Source of the DNA: Gammaproteobacteria bacterium
GTDB taxonomy: Bacteria; Pseudomonadota; Gammaproteobacteria; SZUA-152
Direction: 5' to 3'
Length of the DNA: 64,000 bases
Assembly: GCA_013152545.1 (NCBI GenBank)
Contig: JAADGF010000105.1
Span: 91,950-155,949, forward strand
Position 1 is the stretch's first letter; every line of letters begins with the position of its first letter. A program made the translations under genes and the position numbers. The notes under the pieces are model-generated. The model did no database searches and was not told the DNA's origin. It saw only the letters and a program-made list of their open reading frames with translations. Shown one piece after another: positions 8,712 through 16,688 of this stretch.

Positions 8712-9377
8712 GTGGGTATTTTTAAAGGTCTTTTCGGGGGTGGCGATAAGGAGGATGCCGCCCCCCGCTCCTTAGTCCACCCTAAGGACCTGCAAATCAA
8801 CGACTTGGTTAAATTCGGTTTCGCCGCTCAAACCGGCATCAGCGCTGGTGACTTTAAAGTCACCGAAGTAAATACTTATCACTTTTCCGCCGATAAGGAG
8901 CCAGCCACCATTTTTACTCTGGATGGCGCGGAAGGTCTGTTTTTCCTCTCATTACGAGAAGAAAGTGGTAACACCCTGTTGGAATTGGGCAAAGTTGTGC
9001 TTCCGGAACAAATCGAGCAGATCTTTCCTTGGGAACAATTCGTAGACATCATCGAACCAGACACTGGCTCACAACATACACTCGAACGGCTAACCGAAGC
9101 AGCACCGGATGAGTTTGCTGGTTGGACCGCGCAGCAATATTGTCAGGAAGCCGGGGATGGTGACGAAGCCTATTTCCACGCTGGGGATTACCGAGGCCGC
9201 AATCTTCCCGAGGACAAAGATGCATGCGAACCATTCGATTATTATCTCATGGTAAGCCCGGACCGATTGCATGCTTTGCGTATTATGGTATTTGATGGCG
9301 GTCGCTCGGAAGCGATATTACTGGCCTATGTACCCTTAAACAAATTGGAAGAGATGTGGCCAGCCAGCAACAATTAA
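8712..9377 (+). CDS. yjfK: DUF2491 family protein (YjfK)
   Basis: A 221-residue soluble acidic protein starting MGIFKGLFGGGDKEDA, an amphipathic N-terminus typical of this family, with an internal WTAQQYCQEAGDGDEAYFHAGDY-type block and LMVSPDRLHALRIMVFDGG near the end. It starts at GTG 8712 with AAAGGAGAGAAA upstream. Third gene of the yjfI-yjfJ-yjfK order. The molecular role is unknown; the conserved neighbourhood points to work with the PspA-like protein at the membrane. A repeat-bearing spacer of about 400 bp follows before the operon resumes. Confidence 0.87.
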   Translation: MGIFKGLFGGGDKEDAAPRSLVHPKDLQINDLVKFGFAAQTGISAGDFKVTEVNTYHFSADKEPATIFTLDGAEGLFFLSLREESGNTLLELGKVVLPEQIEQIFPWEQFVDIIEPDTGSQHTLERLTEAAPDEFAGWTAQQYCQEAGDGDEAYFHAGDYRGRNLPEDKDACEPFDYYLMVSPDRLHALRIMVFDGGRSEAILLAYVPLNKLEEMWPASNN

Positions 9378-9796
9378 GCGATAGAAAATAGATGCATGCC
9401 CTCCGCGTTTAGTGCTCCTAGGAAGAATCTGTCCGAGAATAGCAGCCGTCGCGCGCGAGGGTGCGCCATTTCATTTTATGGCACCAAAACTAGGGTCTGT
9501 TGACGTTTCATTTTTATCACGGCTGGAGACGCTTTTTTCGTTTAACAAGGCAGAAGGCGTGCGATTTACTTGTTCCAAACAAGCGACGGATAACGCAGTT
9601 AAACGGAAAAAAACATGCCAGCCTTATGCTTAGTGCTTAAGTCTCGTCACCGTTCGCCGACCAAAAGTTGGAAATCCCCCTAAAAGAACGCTACCGTTGG
9701 TAAAGAATGAGCGGAAAATGACACTTGCATGAATGCAGAAGGCCGACACGACCTTATGGATGGGGAAGCTCCCATCCCTAATATCCAGAGAAAAAC
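9378..9796. other. Gene-free spacer carrying a mobile-element-like repeat
   Basis: This 419-bp gap interrupts an otherwise tight set of stress genes. Its left part (9415-9453) matches 20723-20756. A short plus-strand frame at 9412-9633 and a minus-strand frame at 9630-9866 have no gene-like features. An insertion between yjfK and the next gene is the likely explanation. No terminator was recognised. Confidence 0.5.
9415..9453 (+). repeat. Repeat C, copy 1 (GAGAATAGCAGCCGTCGCG core)
   Basis: The 19-bp core GAGAATAGCAGCCGTCGCG at 9435-9453 is identical to 20738-20756, and the preceding CCTAGGA is shared with a small gap. The outer CTGTCCGAGAATAG matches the inverted terminus at 20890-20903. 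Only one end of the element is clear here. Confidence 0.7.
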
Positions 9797-10147
9797 ATGC
9801 AAAAAAAAATAGAAAAAACGCCTTGGACAACGTCCGCAAAAAACTTAAGGGCGATTCAGATAGCATTTGATTTGGGTGGCAACATCCCAGACTTCATTCG
9901 CGCTGTCGCGGCAAATAACGGATTGTCACCATCCGATCAAATTCGAAAAATTGTGAATTTACCGTACCGAAAACCAAAACGACCCCGGCTCACTCTCTCC
10001 CTAAAAGAGTCCGACTACCTCCATTTAGCAAAACGCTATAGCGTACCAGCCTCAGCCAAAGAAGTAATCCGGGAGAAAATACGCGAGGAATTGGAGACAT
10101 TTTACCAACAGGAGATAGAAAAACGACAAGGATCATATGATGTTTAA
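9797..10147 (+). CDS. Small basic protein upstream of the ion channel, unknown function
   Basis: A 116-residue, Lys/Arg-rich protein without signal peptide or membrane span. The middle reads LSPSDQIRKIVNLP and the end is a long charged helix (KEVIREKIREELETFYQQEIEK). Its stop codon overlaps the start of the channel gene by 11 bp, so the two are probably translationally coupled. I do not recognise a named family. Position suggests a cytosolic accessory or regulator of the channel or of the PspA-type module. AGAGAAAAAC before the ATG is an acceptable ribosome site. Confidence 0.7.
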   Translation: MQKKIEKTPWTTSAKNLRAIQIAFDLGGNIPDFIRAVAANNGLSPSDQIRKIVNLPYRKPKRPRLTLSLKESDYLHLAKRYSVPASAKEVIREKIREELETFYQQEIEKRQGSYDV

Positions 10148-11237
10148 TCTCGTCTACCGAGGTTTGCGCAAATTTAAAAACCGTGAACTGTTGCGGACTG
10201 ACATGGGTAAATCCCTGAAGATAACAGGGGTATATCTTTTCATTATGTTATCCGCCCACATCTGGGCAATGATGATTTTTGAAAACCTTTCCTTTTGGGA
10301 TAGTTTCTGGTTAACACTGACTACCGTCACCACGGTGGGGTACGGTGATTTATCCGCCACGTCACTGGAGGGACGTTTTAGCACTATTTTAATATTATTC
10401 GTCGGCAGTGTGTTTGTCGCTGCTAAAGCGGCGGGCGATTACTTTGATTATCGAAGTAATCTCCGTCAAAAAAAATTAAGAGGACGATGGAGGTGGAATA
10501 TGTCAGGGCATATCATTATTATGAACACGCCTGCCAGCTTTGGTGAGCAGTATTTACAACGATTGATTAAACAGTTTCGAACCAGCCGACAATACGAAAA
10601 CAACGATATTGAATTATTAACGAGTCAGTTTCCCGAAGGACTGCCCAGTTCGATCACCGACCTGAAAAGAGTCGCTCATTACCACGGACGTGCTGATGAT
10701 GTAGAATGTATGCGCGCTGTAAATGTACAAGAGGCCGATGTTATTGTCGTGTTGGCTAAACAGGAAGGCGATAAGTCTTCCGATGGCCGCACTTTCGATA
10801 TCCTCCACCGGCTCAATGAATTGGGTGAACAAGGCATGATCCTGGCCGAGTGCGTCGATGATGATAACCGTGCCCGATTGTTAGGGGCTGGTGCAGATAT
10901 TGTAATTCGCCCCATACGCGCCTACCCGGAAATGATTGTACGCGCCCTCGTCACACCGGGCTCAGAACAAATCATCGAAAACATGTTTTCCAACGAAGGC
11001 GACGAATACCTACGCTATGACGTGAACATCCAAGGCATACCCTGGTCAGCTATCCTTTGCTGCTTAGCCAAAAATGATTTAGGCACCGCCATTGGCTATA
11101 TGTCCAAGAATAGTAATAAATTACAGTGTAACCCTCCTGCCAACGAACAGGTTGATGCCGTTGCGTTGTTTCTAATGGCGCGTGAAGAAAATATCCCCGA
11201 CCCTTTAGCCATACAAGCGGCCCTAAAGGATATATAA
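10137..11237 (+). CDS. Two-TM potassium channel with RCK/TrkA-N-like domain
   Basis: A 366-residue protein. Two membrane segments (about residues 27-48 and 80-100) flank a pore helix and the selectivity filter TTVGYGD (65-71), the K+ channel signature. From about residue 123 (SGHIIIMNTPASFGEQYL) a cytosolic Rossmann-like domain follows, with VQEADVIVVLAKQEG and LAECVDDDNRARLLGAGADIVIRP, as in TrkA-N/RCK gating domains. K+ conductance is strongly supported; the ligand is unknown. In relatives of this locus, such channels travel with PspA and DUF350 proteins, suggesting ion-balance control under membrane stress. Confidence 0.9.
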   Translation: MMFNLVYRGLRKFKNRELLRTDMGKSLKITGVYLFIMLSAHIWAMMIFENLSFWDSFWLTLTTVTTVGYGDLSATSLEGRFSTILILFVGSVFVAAKAAGDYFDYRSNLRQKKLRGRWRWNMSGHIIIMNTPASFGEQYLQRLIKQFRTSRQYENNDIELLTSQFPEGLPSSITDLKRVAHYHGRADDVECMRAVNVQEADVIVVLAKQEGDKSSDGRTFDILHRLNELGEQGMILAECVDDDNRARLLGAGADIVIRPIRAYPEMIVRALVTPGSEQIIENMFSNEGDEYLRYDVNIQGIPWSAILCCLAKNDLGTAIGYMSKNSNKLQCNPPANEQVDAVALFLMAREENIPDPLAIQAALKDI

Positions 11238-11606
11238 CGATCTTCGAAAATTTGACTAAAAATCAATTATACCACCAAAATCCGCGCAATCGATTGATGT
11301 ATAAGACCCGTGAATAAGATGTATTATTTTCAATCAAAACAAACACAGCTGATTTCTCCAGATTGAAAGTAAGGTTACCCTAATACGTCCGTTGAATCGT
11401 AACGAAATCGACTAACATGCTAAAAAGCGAGACTTTTTCGGATATTCTGGGCAATGCATATTCCCCATACGGAATCAACAGTCGGTGCTTTAGTCAAGTT
11501 CAACATGTTCGAAAAAGTTTTATATTTTAGTGTATTAAACGTTCGCGGTAGGTTCAATTGATTAGTTTAGGGTTATAATCAAGACACCTCAATTTACCAG
11601 GCAGGT
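11238..11606. other. Intergenic region before the lipoprotein gene
   Basis: A 369-bp AT-rich gap with no gene. It holds a plausible promoter near its right end (11552-11579). No repeat or terminator was recognised. Confidence 0.4.
11552..11579 (+). promoter_or_regulatory. Likely sigma-70 promoter for the lipoprotein-DUF350 genes
   Basis: A perfect -10 box TATAAT (11574-11579) lies 28 bp before the lipoprotein start, with GTTCAA at 11552-11557 as a weak -35 box at 16-bp spacing. The strength of the -10 box and the position support it; the -35 match is poor. Confidence 0.5.
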
Positions 11607-12620
11607 ATGACTTCAATGAGAATATTGCTTAAACAAAAAATCTGGCTATTGCTGTTGTCTGTCTTGTTATTACAAGGCTGCGGCAATCGCTATGCCGAAG
11701 AGGTACAGCAACATCACGCCACGGTGGAAAAACGAATGGCCGTGCTCAAACAACAGTTGGATAACAAGCAACTAACCAATGCTGTACTCACACATACGTA
11801 TGCCGACAAACTCTCAGCCGCCCAGCCAGAATTAAGGCCTATCGCACAAGCCCTTAAAAAAGATGCATCCTCATCAGGCGGCATGTATCAAAATTTAATG
11901 GCCCGCCTTGCCGCAGTCAATCGAAAACCCGAACGCGAGACTGATTACCGGCTTGCGATAGAAGAACTGAATAATATTGCTGTCGGTTCTGATCCAGCCG
12001 TTTTCAATGATGCTTTGCTAGATCAGGTCAATACCCTGGCGGACTTGTCCCAAGGACAACTGGCGCGCATTAATGTGCCCAAAGGTGAAGCCGCGCAGAA
12101 TCTCAAAGGCGGCCAGGGTATCGTACCGGGCAGTTACCTGGTGGGCAACCCCAGCTATGGTAGTTTCAAGCAGGACTCTTCCGGTAAATCAATCTGGGAA
12201 TGGTATGGGCAATATGCCATGTTCCGCGACATCATGAGTTTTGGCCGTGGCCCTATTTATGCCAGCGACTGGTACAGCCAGCCACGCTATAGCTATTACA
12301 ATGACTACGGACGCAACTCCTACGGATCGCCTAAAGAACAGCGAGGTTGGAACAACACCAAGGACAAACTAGCTAAAAAAGGCATTACGCCGGCCAAACC
12401 GAAAAAAGATTTTCGTAGCGCCGCCGGTAAACGCCGCTTGAGCACCTATGCTTATAATCGTCAGGCCAATAAAAAACAGTACGGTGCCAAAACCAGACAA
12501 CAGGCGGCCAATGCGCCACCAAAGAGCAACAAAGCACGACGCACCTCAGCTTTTTCCGGTTTCAAACCCAGTTCACGTAGCGCCAGCAGGGGCAGCCGCA
12601 GCATTAGGTCCGGCAAGTAA
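11607..12620 (+). CDS. Lipoprotein of the PspA/DUF350 module
   Basis: A 337-residue protein with a lipoprotein signal: a basic start (MRILLKQK), a hydrophobic stretch WLLLLSVLLLQ and the lipobox LQGC. The next ~100 residues are helical. A middle segment is rich in Gly, Tyr and Ser (GSYLVGNPSYGSFKQDSS), and the tail is strongly basic and low-complexity (many KxKKD, RRxS, SRSASRGSRS). The basic tail could bind anionic envelope polymers; that is inference. The ATG at 11616 is an alternative start. It lies 29 bp before the DUF350 gene. No named family recognised. Confidence 0.75.
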   Translation: MTSMRILLKQKIWLLLLSVLLLQGCGNRYAEEVQQHHATVEKRMAVLKQQLDNKQLTNAVLTHTYADKLSAAQPELRPIAQALKKDASSSGGMYQNLMARLAAVNRKPERETDYRLAIEELNNIAVGSDPAVFNDALLDQVNTLADLSQGQLARINVPKGEAAQNLKGGQGIVPGSYLVGNPSYGSFKQDSSGKSIWEWYGQYAMFRDIMSFGRGPIYASDWYSQPRYSYYNDYGRNSYGSPKEQRGWNNTKDKLAKKGITPAKPKKDFRSAAGKRRLSTYAYNRQANKKQYGAKTRQQAANAPPKSNKARRTSAFSGFKPSSRSASRGSRSIRSGK

Positions 12621-12649
12621 CACACCGTCTATAAATAGGAGAAACACAC

Positions 12650-13543
12650 ATGAATGACTTAATCGGTATTGACCCAAGCTTGGCGGCTTATTATGCGGTC
12701 GACTTTCTTATTATCGCTGCCATCTTGGCTGGCATGCGCAAACTGGCGGGAGCCGTCGGCAACGTCTCCTCCCATGCTGAGCTATCAGAGCGGGATAACC
12801 ATGCCTTTGGTATCTCCCTTGCCGGCGCGGCCATTGCTATTGCCATTATGCTGATGGGGGCAGTGTCCGGTGAAGCTGCAAAAAACCCCGCCAGTGAGGC
12901 TCTTATTATGTTCGCCTACGGAGGTCTTGGACTCGCACTAATGGCAATTACACGTAAAATCTTTGATCACATCTCTTTGCCGGATATTAGTATCCATAAC
13001 GAAATCATGAAAGGTAATACCGCTGCCGCCTTGGTGGATGCCGGCAACATGATCGCCACGGCTATCATTTTGCGTGCCGTAATGGTATGGGTAGACAGTA
13101 ATTCTTTTAGCGGTTTATTGTTCGTCCTGGGTGGCTTTCTGATCTCACAAGTCATCATGATCGCCGCCACAGTCTATCGCCGTCATGTCTATGCACGGCA
13201 TCATGGTGAGATGGGCTTGCAAAAACAATTAGAGAACGGTAATACCGCTTTAGCCCTACGTTTTGCGGGTTATCGTATTGGCATTGCCCTCGCGGTAACA
13301 GCCGCCTCCGGCATTGTGGTGTACGGTGACACACAAATGATAGCCAGTCTGACCGCATGGTCCGTGGTAGCAGTATTAATGTTTATCGTATTGACTGCAT
13401 TAGCTATTTTAATCCGCAAGGCTGTTTTACCCGGCATTAATGTAGCGGAGGAAGTTAATCAACAAGGCAATATTGCTATCGGCGCTATCGAGTCTGCTGT
13501 TTATATCGCGGTGGGTTTTTTACTCGCAGGATTGTTTGGATGA
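12650..13543 (+). CDS. yjfL: DUF350 family membrane protein (YjfL-like, two tandem units)
   Basis: A 297-residue integral membrane protein with about eight hydrophobic spans arranged as two similar halves. Each half ends in an acidic loop motif: SLPDISIHNEIMKGNTAAALVDAG (near residues 107-130) and LPGINVAEEVNQQGNIAIGAIESA (near 262-285). This duplicated DUF350 arrangement is typical of the YjfL family. The function is not established. AGGAGAAACACAC precedes the ATG. Together with the channel, PspA-like protein and spermidine-synthase-like protein it forms a recognisable membrane-homeostasis neighbourhood. Confidence 0.9.
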   Translation: MNDLIGIDPSLAAYYAVDFLIIAAILAGMRKLAGAVGNVSSHAELSERDNHAFGISLAGAAIAIAIMLMGAVSGEAAKNPASEALIMFAYGGLGLALMAITRKIFDHISLPDISIHNEIMKGNTAAALVDAGNMIATAIILRAVMVWVDSNSFSGLLFVLGGFLISQVIMIAATVYRRHVYARHHGEMGLQKQLENGNTALALRFAGYRIGIALAVTAASGIVVYGDTQMIASLTAWSVVAVLMFIVLTALAILIRKAVLPGINVAEEVNQQGNIAIGAIESAVYIAVGFLLAGLFG

Positions 13544-13584
13544 AATCAGTCAACATCCTATTGAATCAAAACATTGAGGATAAA

Positions 13585-13635
13585 ATGATGGAAAAAAGTG
13601 TACTCATGCTTATCACTGTTTTTTATTCTGCATAA
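13585..13635 (+). CDS. Possible 16-codon leader peptide
   Basis: ATGATGGAAAAAAGT at 13585 opens a 16-codon hydrophobic frame ending TAA at 13633-13635, preceded by TTGAGGA at good spacing. It ends 16 bp before the chosen start of the M50-like gene. It could be a translated leader, or the decayed true start of the next gene. Weak evidence; included because it has a better ribosome site than the downstream gene. Confidence 0.25.
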   Translation: MMEKSVLMLITVFYSA

Positions 13636-13651
13636 TCATGCGAGTAGCCAA

Positions 13652-14302
13652 ATGAAAACCCAACATCAATTTATCCTCTTTGCCATCGGCGCGTTTATCT
13701 TGTCCAACATCCCCATCGTACATTGGCCGTTTTCCTGGCTGGAAACATATTTTCATGAAATCAGCCACGGCCTCGCAGCGGTACTCAGCGGTGGTTCCAT
13801 TGAACGTATCGTACTGCACTTTAATGGTTCTGGCTTGTGTTACACCAAGGGCGGTTGGCAACCCCTGGTAACCTTCGCTGGTTACACGGGAGCAGTGGCC
13901 TGGGGTGCAATCATCTATATTGGGGCCAGAGCACGCGAAACCATCAGCCGTTGGCTGGCGGTGGTCGTATTAGGTATGATCCTCATCTCCGGTATCCTGT
14001 ATGCTCGAGACATCATCACCATACTGATCATGTTCGTCATTAGCGGCACCTTATATCTCTCGTTTCGTTATGTCATTGGTGATATTTTTCCACGTTTCAT
14101 GGAATTTGCTGGCATCTATGTTATGGTCAGCGCCGCGCAAGCGCCCTTAGACCTCATTGATGGACGCCATTATGGCGACGGCGCCACGCTGGCAAATGTT
14201 ACCTGGCTGCCGGAAATAATCTGGGTGTTGATTTGGTCTGGCATTGCCATTGGCTCAATGGTGCTACTTTGGCGGCAACAAAAAGCACCAGTGACACCGT
14301 AA
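13652..14302 (+). CDS. M50B-like membrane metalloprotease
   Basis: A 216-residue protein with about six membrane spans. The zinc-binding motif HEISH (HExxH, residues 35-39) is inside the first membrane region, and a second motif candidate LDLIDG lies near residue 170, as in the Peptidase_M50B group. Such intramembrane proteases cleave membrane substrates, often anti-sigma factors, but here the substrate is unknown. The ATG at 13652 gives MKTQHQFILF; an in-frame GTG at 13598 would add 18 residues. The gene follows the DUF350 gene by about 110 bp and converges with glcF. Confidence 0.75.
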   Translation: MKTQHQFILFAIGAFILSNIPIVHWPFSWLETYFHEISHGLAAVLSGGSIERIVLHFNGSGLCYTKGGWQPLVTFAGYTGAVAWGAIIYIGARARETISRWLAVVVLGMILISGILYARDIITILIMFVISGTLYLSFRYVIGDIFPRFMEFAGIYVMVSAAQAPLDLIDGRHYGDGATLANVTWLPEIIWVLIWSGIAIGSMVLLWRQQKAPVTP

Positions 14303-14346
14303 ATATGAAAAAACACATGAACGAGCTTCAGATTATACCCATAACG

Positions 14347-15621
14347 TCAAAGCATTTCGTCTAATAATTCTACCCAATGCTTGACTGGCACCGTTGCTTT
14401 AGTGGCCATGTGCATCTGGCACCCTATGTTGGCCGTGGCAATGACATCAGGCTGTTCATTTTGTAACAGCGCACTAAGCTTATTATTGAGCAAGCGTTGC
14501 GACAATTGCGGTTGTAAAATGGAATAAGTTCCCGCTGAACCACAACATAAATGGGGATCCGCCACCGGGGTTAAAATAAAACCAACCGTTTGTAGTATTG
14601 ATTCCACCACCCCATCTAATTGTTGTCCATGCTGTAACGTGCAGGGGCTATGAAAAGCCACTTTTAGCGCCGCTTGTTTTATTTTTTTTTGGGATAAAAT
14701 ATCAGTTTCATTACTGGATGAAGCATTTGATGGGGAAGTTAATAACGCGCTTAACACTTCACTTAGGTCTTTACTTAACGCACTGATACGCTTTGCTTTT
14801 TCAGCATATTGAGGGTCATTTTCAAGCAATTCGCCATAATCTTTAATTACCGTACCACAACCACTGGCGGTAATAACAATTGCCTCAATCCCTTGCTCCA
14901 CATAAGGCCACCAGGCATCGATATTTTTCCGCATAAAACCTAAGCCCTCCTCCAGATACGACAAATGATGGCTAACAGCACCACAGCATCCTGCATTGGC
15001 AGCACTCAGTAGTTCGATACCAAACTTTTGTAACACACGGCCGGTAGCAATATTCGTTTGTGGCGTAGCCGCCGACTGCACACAACCCTGCAATACCAAC
15101 ATCTTACGATCTTGTGAACGAGGTGCTATTGTTACGCCTTGCACCTTCGCTGTTTTACTGGCTTGGGGTATTTTGAGTTTTATTGGCCTCGGCAGTATTG
15201 GCCGCAGAAATTGCCCTAGTTTAAACAAAGGCGCAAAGCGTTTAGGAAATGGGAGTATTTTACGGATCAAAAAATGTTGCATTTTTTCAATGACGGTGCG
15301 CGACACCTGATGCGAGACGATTTCCCGACCGATTTCCACTAAACGACCGTAACGTACCCCAGACGGACAAGTGGTTTCACAAGCGCGACACGTTAAACAA
15401 CGATCCAAATGAGTTTGAGTTTTTTGACTGACCGCCCCTCCTTCCAAAACCTGCTTAATGAGATAAATGCGTCCACGGGGGCTATCGAGTTCATCGCCTA
15501 ACAATTGGTAAGTAGGGCATGTCGCGATGCAAAAACCGCAGTGCACACATGCCCGTAATATACTTTCCGCATCGTCGACAAATGGATTATTTTTATACTT
15601 TTCACTAATGGTTGTTTGCAT
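14347..15621 (-). CDS. glcF: Glycolate oxidase iron-sulfur subunit
   Basis: A 424-residue protein. Two ferredoxin-type 4Fe-4S motifs are visible near the N-terminus: CVHCGFCIATCP and CLTCRACETTCP. The C-terminal half has two CCG domains, with AGCCGAVSHH and LCCGSAGTYS. This is the GlcF subunit that passes electrons from the flavin subunits of glycolate dehydrogenase to the quinone pool at the inner membrane. It is the last gene of glcD-glcE-glcF, 8 bp after glcE. Confidence 0.96.
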   Translation of the reverse strand: MQTTISEKYKNNPFVDDAESILRACVHCGFCIATCPTYQLLGDELDSPRGRIYLIKQVLEGGAVSQKTQTHLDRCLTCRACETTCPSGVRYGRLVEIGREIVSHQVSRTVIEKMQHFLIRKILPFPKRFAPLFKLGQFLRPILPRPIKLKIPQASKTAKVQGVTIAPRSQDRKMLVLQGCVQSAATPQTNIATGRVLQKFGIELLSAANAGCCGAVSHHLSYLEEGLGFMRKNIDAWWPYVEQGIEAIVITASGCGTVIKDYGELLENDPQYAEKAKRISALSKDLSEVLSALLTSPSNASSSNETDILSQKKIKQAALKVAFHSPCTLQHGQQLDGVVESILQTVGFILTPVADPHLCCGSAGTYSILQPQLSQRLLNNKLSALLQNEQPDVIATANIGCQMHMATKATVPVKHWVELLDEML

Positions 15622-15629
15622 GTTACCAC

Positions 15630-16688
15630 TTAAAATTCCGCATATAGTTTACCAGGATTTAAAATACCCTTGGGATCGAATGCTTTTTTTAACTGTTGGT
15701 GGATACGCATCAGCCCTGGCGACAAAGCCTGAAAAACATCACCCTGGCCCGCATGATTTCGAAACACACAGGCATGGCCATCCGCCACACTATTGCGAAC
15801 AACCTCGTGTGGCATCTCCGAGACTAACCAGCGCAAAGCCCCACCCCACTCATAAAGGCTCTCGTCCTCCAGCATAAACGGAGCCGTATCCGATGCGACA
15901 GATAAACGCCATACGGGTTTTTGTGTTTGAAAAAAAGTGAGTTTTTGTTCTTTCACATCCCGCCAAAATGTATCACCTTGCGGCAAGTCATCACCACCGA
16001 TCACATCAGCAGCTGCTTTTACTGCTTTTTCAGCACCAGACAAGCGGACCATAAGCTGCGAACGATAAAAACAGGTCGCAGAAATCGGCAAGGGCCGTCC
16101 TGCCCAATGATGCATTTTTTGCAATGCCTCATCGGCATGGCATTCAATCACCCGGGTTTTTTCTACGTCAGGTTTGGGTAATACCTTTAAAGAAACATCC
16201 AACAAAACACCGAGTGTCCCCAGCCCACCCACCATTAGGCGGGATATATCGTAACCGGCAACATTTTTCATCACCTCGCCACCAAAGGACAGTATTTCAC
16301 CCTTACCATTGAGCAGTTTGCAGCCCAACACAAAATCTCGGGCCGCTCCTGCATAAGCACGACGCGGTCCGGAAAAATTACCGGCAATAGTACCGCCCAA
16401 CGTGGCACGATCACCGAACGCAGGCGGCTCAAATCCCAGCATTTGGTTATTCTCATGCAAGGTTTTTTCAATTTCTCGCAATAGCGTACCAGCGCGTGCT
16501 GTCAATACCAACTCAGTTGGTTCATACGTTAAAATTCCGCTGTGACTATGAACCGATAGCGTTTCTTTATTACCGATATTTCTACCATAAAATGCTTTAC
16601 TGTTACCACCAACGATCTGCAACGGTATGTCCTGCTCCATTGCCGCCACCACTTGCTGCTGTAAGACCTGACTAGTATCGTTGCTCAT
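15630..16688 (-). CDS. glcE: Glycolate oxidase FAD-binding subunit
   Basis: A 352-residue FAD-binding (PCMH-type) protein. Visible flavin-binding blocks are GFEPPAFGDRATLGGTIAGN, GGEVMKNVAGYDISRLMVG and GTLGVLLDVSLKVLP, and the C-terminus ends LNPGKLYAEF as in GlcE. It partners GlcD in oxidising glycolate to glyoxylate. Its ATG follows the glcD stop directly (TAG then ATG), so translation is coupled. Confidence 0.95.
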   Translation of the reverse strand: MSNDTSQVLQQQVVAAMEQDIPLQIVGGNSKAFYGRNIGNKETLSVHSHSGILTYEPTELVLTARAGTLLREIEKTLHENNQMLGFEPPAFGDRATLGGTIAGNFSGPRRAYAGAARDFVLGCKLLNGKGEILSFGGEVMKNVAGYDISRLMVGGLGTLGVLLDVSLKVLPKPDVEKTRVIECHADEALQKMHHWAGRPLPISATCFYRSQLMVRLSGAEKAVKAAADVIGGDDLPQGDTFWRDVKEQKLTFFQTQKPVWRLSVASDTAPFMLEDESLYEWGGALRWLVSEMPHEVVRNSVADGHACVFRNHAGQGDVFQALSPGLMRIHQQLKKAFDPKGILNPGKLYAEF

